In this document: piece after piece, positions 11,041 to 12,500 of the stretch
How positions within the stretch are numbered: the first letter of the stretch is position 1
How the letters are laid out: each line of letters starts with the position of its first letter
Assembly: GCA_012295275.1 (NCBI GenBank)
Contig: CM022668.1
Coordinates: 4,848,091-4,860,590, forward strand
Length of the DNA stretch: 12,500 nt
Source: Chrysomallon squamiferum
Lineage: Eukaryota > Mollusca > Gastropoda > Neomphalida > Peltospiridae
Direction of reading: 5' to 3'
The notes under the pieces: model-generated
The model's database searches: none
What the model was told of the DNA's origin: nothing
Seen by the model: the letters and a program-made list of their open reading frames with translations, nothing else
Program-made: the position numbers and the translations under genes

Positions 11041-11925
11041 TTTCACTTTCTTCTGCTTCTTGTAGTCACGACTTTGTCGAACGATGTGAATACCGGAAAT
11101 GTGAGACTTGTAATTGTTTGTCTCTTATGTCAACGTGTACAAATCACAGTTTTAATTGTTCTGTTCTGCTCAATAGCTGCATGTGTGAGTTTGTAATTTC
11201 ACTGGAACCTGATAAGAGAATAACTATTAATTGTTCTCAGTTTATGCTGAGCCACCCATCGTTTTTCACCTGATTGTCTTGTTCGGGATGTGACAGAGTG
11301 AACAACTGAAGAAAATCGATCGCAAGCCGATGTGTTTCAAATATTTCTACAACTCATTCATTTATTGATTTGTTTATTTGATTTTGTTTTAATTTTAATA
11401 AAATAGTAATAAAAATCATTATTACTTTATGTGCATCATTGTTCTGGTTCTGGTTCTGGTTATTGTTTTTAATGTTATATTTTTTGTTTCTGGATAAGTT
11501 GAGAATCAAAATGTAAAGGATAGTATAATTTTTGATAAACAGAGATACATTGGTATTGAATAATCCTCCCAGTCTAAAATAAAAATTATAAATAGAAATG
11601 AAAAGAGCGATAAAATAGAAAGTAATTAATGACTAATATATTTACCAGATTAATACGAAGGAAAATTATTATATGCCAACGAAAGTTAATTTTGCTTTAG
11701 CAGCATGGGTCTCAGATCAGTGGCTAGATATTTTATTAATTTAAAACCAGAGAGATGAACAGACGCGCTGTCACACAGTGTACCGAGGAGAACTGACCGT
11801 GAAATCTCAAGGTGACACATTTTCTACGTATAAATCCGAGTGATGACGAACCAGTTCGAACCAGTGAAGCTTCTCACTTCCTTCAGTAGTGTACTTTGAC
11901 TTTAATATTATCAGTAAATACCTAT
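11041..11925 (-). promoter_or_regulatory. Type B 5' flank of copy 4
   Basis: Nearly identical to the copy 2 flank, with three TTCTGG hexamers (11442-11459) instead of five and scattered single-base changes. It includes the GATA-like TGATAAG at 11210-11216. It now sits upstream of a broken exon 1. Confidence 0.4.
11065..11925. repeat. Segmental duplication, right copy (pair with 8680-9550)
   Basis: See the left copy. By eye only a few per cent of bases differ. The largest cluster of substitutions is around 11185-11220 against 8800-8835. Confidence 0.85.
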
Positions 11926-12398
11926 CGCCACTGTCAGTTGTGAAGAAGGAAAATGGTAGCGTTAAATGTTTGTTGTTATTTTTTGTCTTTTCTTTAAACG
12001 TGTTATTTTATTGTTATATTTTATGTAGAATAATGACACATTTTATTCAGATAATCAAATAGCAACTTGGAACTATAGAGTATTCATTTTCGAAGGCTTA
12101 TTCGTATAAAATAATTGTATTAATTAAAGTAAATACGAAATTTGATAAACTTAAATAGTGAGAACATACACAATAGTTAAAAAAACGAAACATCCAACTA
12201 ATATTTTAAGAAGAAATAATAATAAAAAGTTTAAAGTTAAAGATAAATAAATAGATGAATGAATGAATGAATAAAAAATATATAAATAAAATAATGAAAG
12301 AAAGAACAAATAGACGAGAAAACAAGAACAAGAACAGAACAACAACATTTGGTCCTAACTACGAAGTTAATTTCAAAAAACAAAATAAATAAATTTAC
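11926..12398. other. Between copy 5 exon 1 and the copy 4 flank: no gene seen
   Basis: AT-rich sequence with short AATA/ATGA repeats (12240-12300). No homologue of exon B, the microexons or exon D is visible, so copy 5 has lost or never had its own downstream exons here, at least in recognisable form. Confidence 0.45.
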
Positions 12399-12499
12399 CT
12401 TTGAGTGCAGTTGTCCCAGAAATGTCTGCCCCACCAACTTCCATGTGACTCCACTGTAGTCAAACATGCTACGACGACGACAAATAGAAATATTTTCAT
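12399..12499 (-). CDS. Copy 5: divergent first exon of a related gene
   Basis: The minus strand reads ATG at 12499-12497, then 33 codons plus two bases to a GTAAAT donor (12398-12393). Its signal peptide is MKIFLFVVVVACLTTVES with mature start HGSWWGRHFWDNC. Compared with copies 1-3 it keeps the signal layout, the S|H cleavage point, a run of Trp/His/Gly, one Cys three residues before the junction, and the phase 2 donor. The mature sequence is otherwise different. No exon B of its own is visible down to 11041. The upstream part is outside the window. The longer overlapping frame starting at 12467 is a shadow. Confidence 0.62.
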
Positions 12500-12500
12500 A

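Noticed and set aside
12237-12467. 76-codon minus frame starting inside copy 5
   Set aside because: It is a shifted frame of the copy 5 signal-peptide exon that runs on into intron and AT-rich repeat.

Overview
This looks like AT-rich animal nuclear DNA. It has short exons in long introns and very dense microsatellites ((GA)n, (TTA)n, (TATG)n, (TTTA)n). Nothing bacterial or viral is visible. The repeat texture is reminiscent of a lophotrochozoan, perhaps a cephalopod mollusc, but that is an impression and not a proof.

The recognisable content is a tandem array of paralogous genes, all on the minus strand, for small secreted cysteine-rich peptides that I cannot assign to a named family. The exons are too short for ordinary ORF calling and were assembled here by comparing copies. 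Exon 1 (phase 2 end) encodes a signal peptide and a short Trp/His-rich N-terminus. Exon B (65 nt) encodes an amphipathic Leu-rich helix with two Cys. One or more frame-neutral microexons (12 nt, possibly 3 nt) encode a Pro/Ala linker. Exon D (120 nt, phase 1-1) encodes a six-Cys domain with spacing C-x9-C-x5-C-x12-C-x6-CC.

Right to left (transcription order): copy 5 has only a divergent first exon in the window (12399-12499). Copy 4 (10465-11040) is decayed. Copy 3 (9636-9751) is an orphan first exon. Copy 2 (5826-8656) is the only copy that looks intact. Copy 1 (1212-3530) has all exons but a one-base frameshift in exon B. At the far left (1-480) lies a further copy of the intron module that normally carries a microexon, here with the microexon deleted.

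The flanks form two classes. Copies 1 and 3 share a 5' flank holding a 149-bp tandem duplication. Copies 2 and 4 share a nearly identical ~0.88-kb 5' flank without it. Several junctions between classes fall in microsatellites, suggesting unequal exchange. Exon 1 and exon B are almost identical between copies 1 and 2. Exon D differs more than its flanking non-coding DNA, with the change concentrated in one loop while every Cys is kept. This is the pattern seen in diversifying venom or defence peptides, but no function can be read from the sequence. The stretch 3940-5640 holds no gene I can support.
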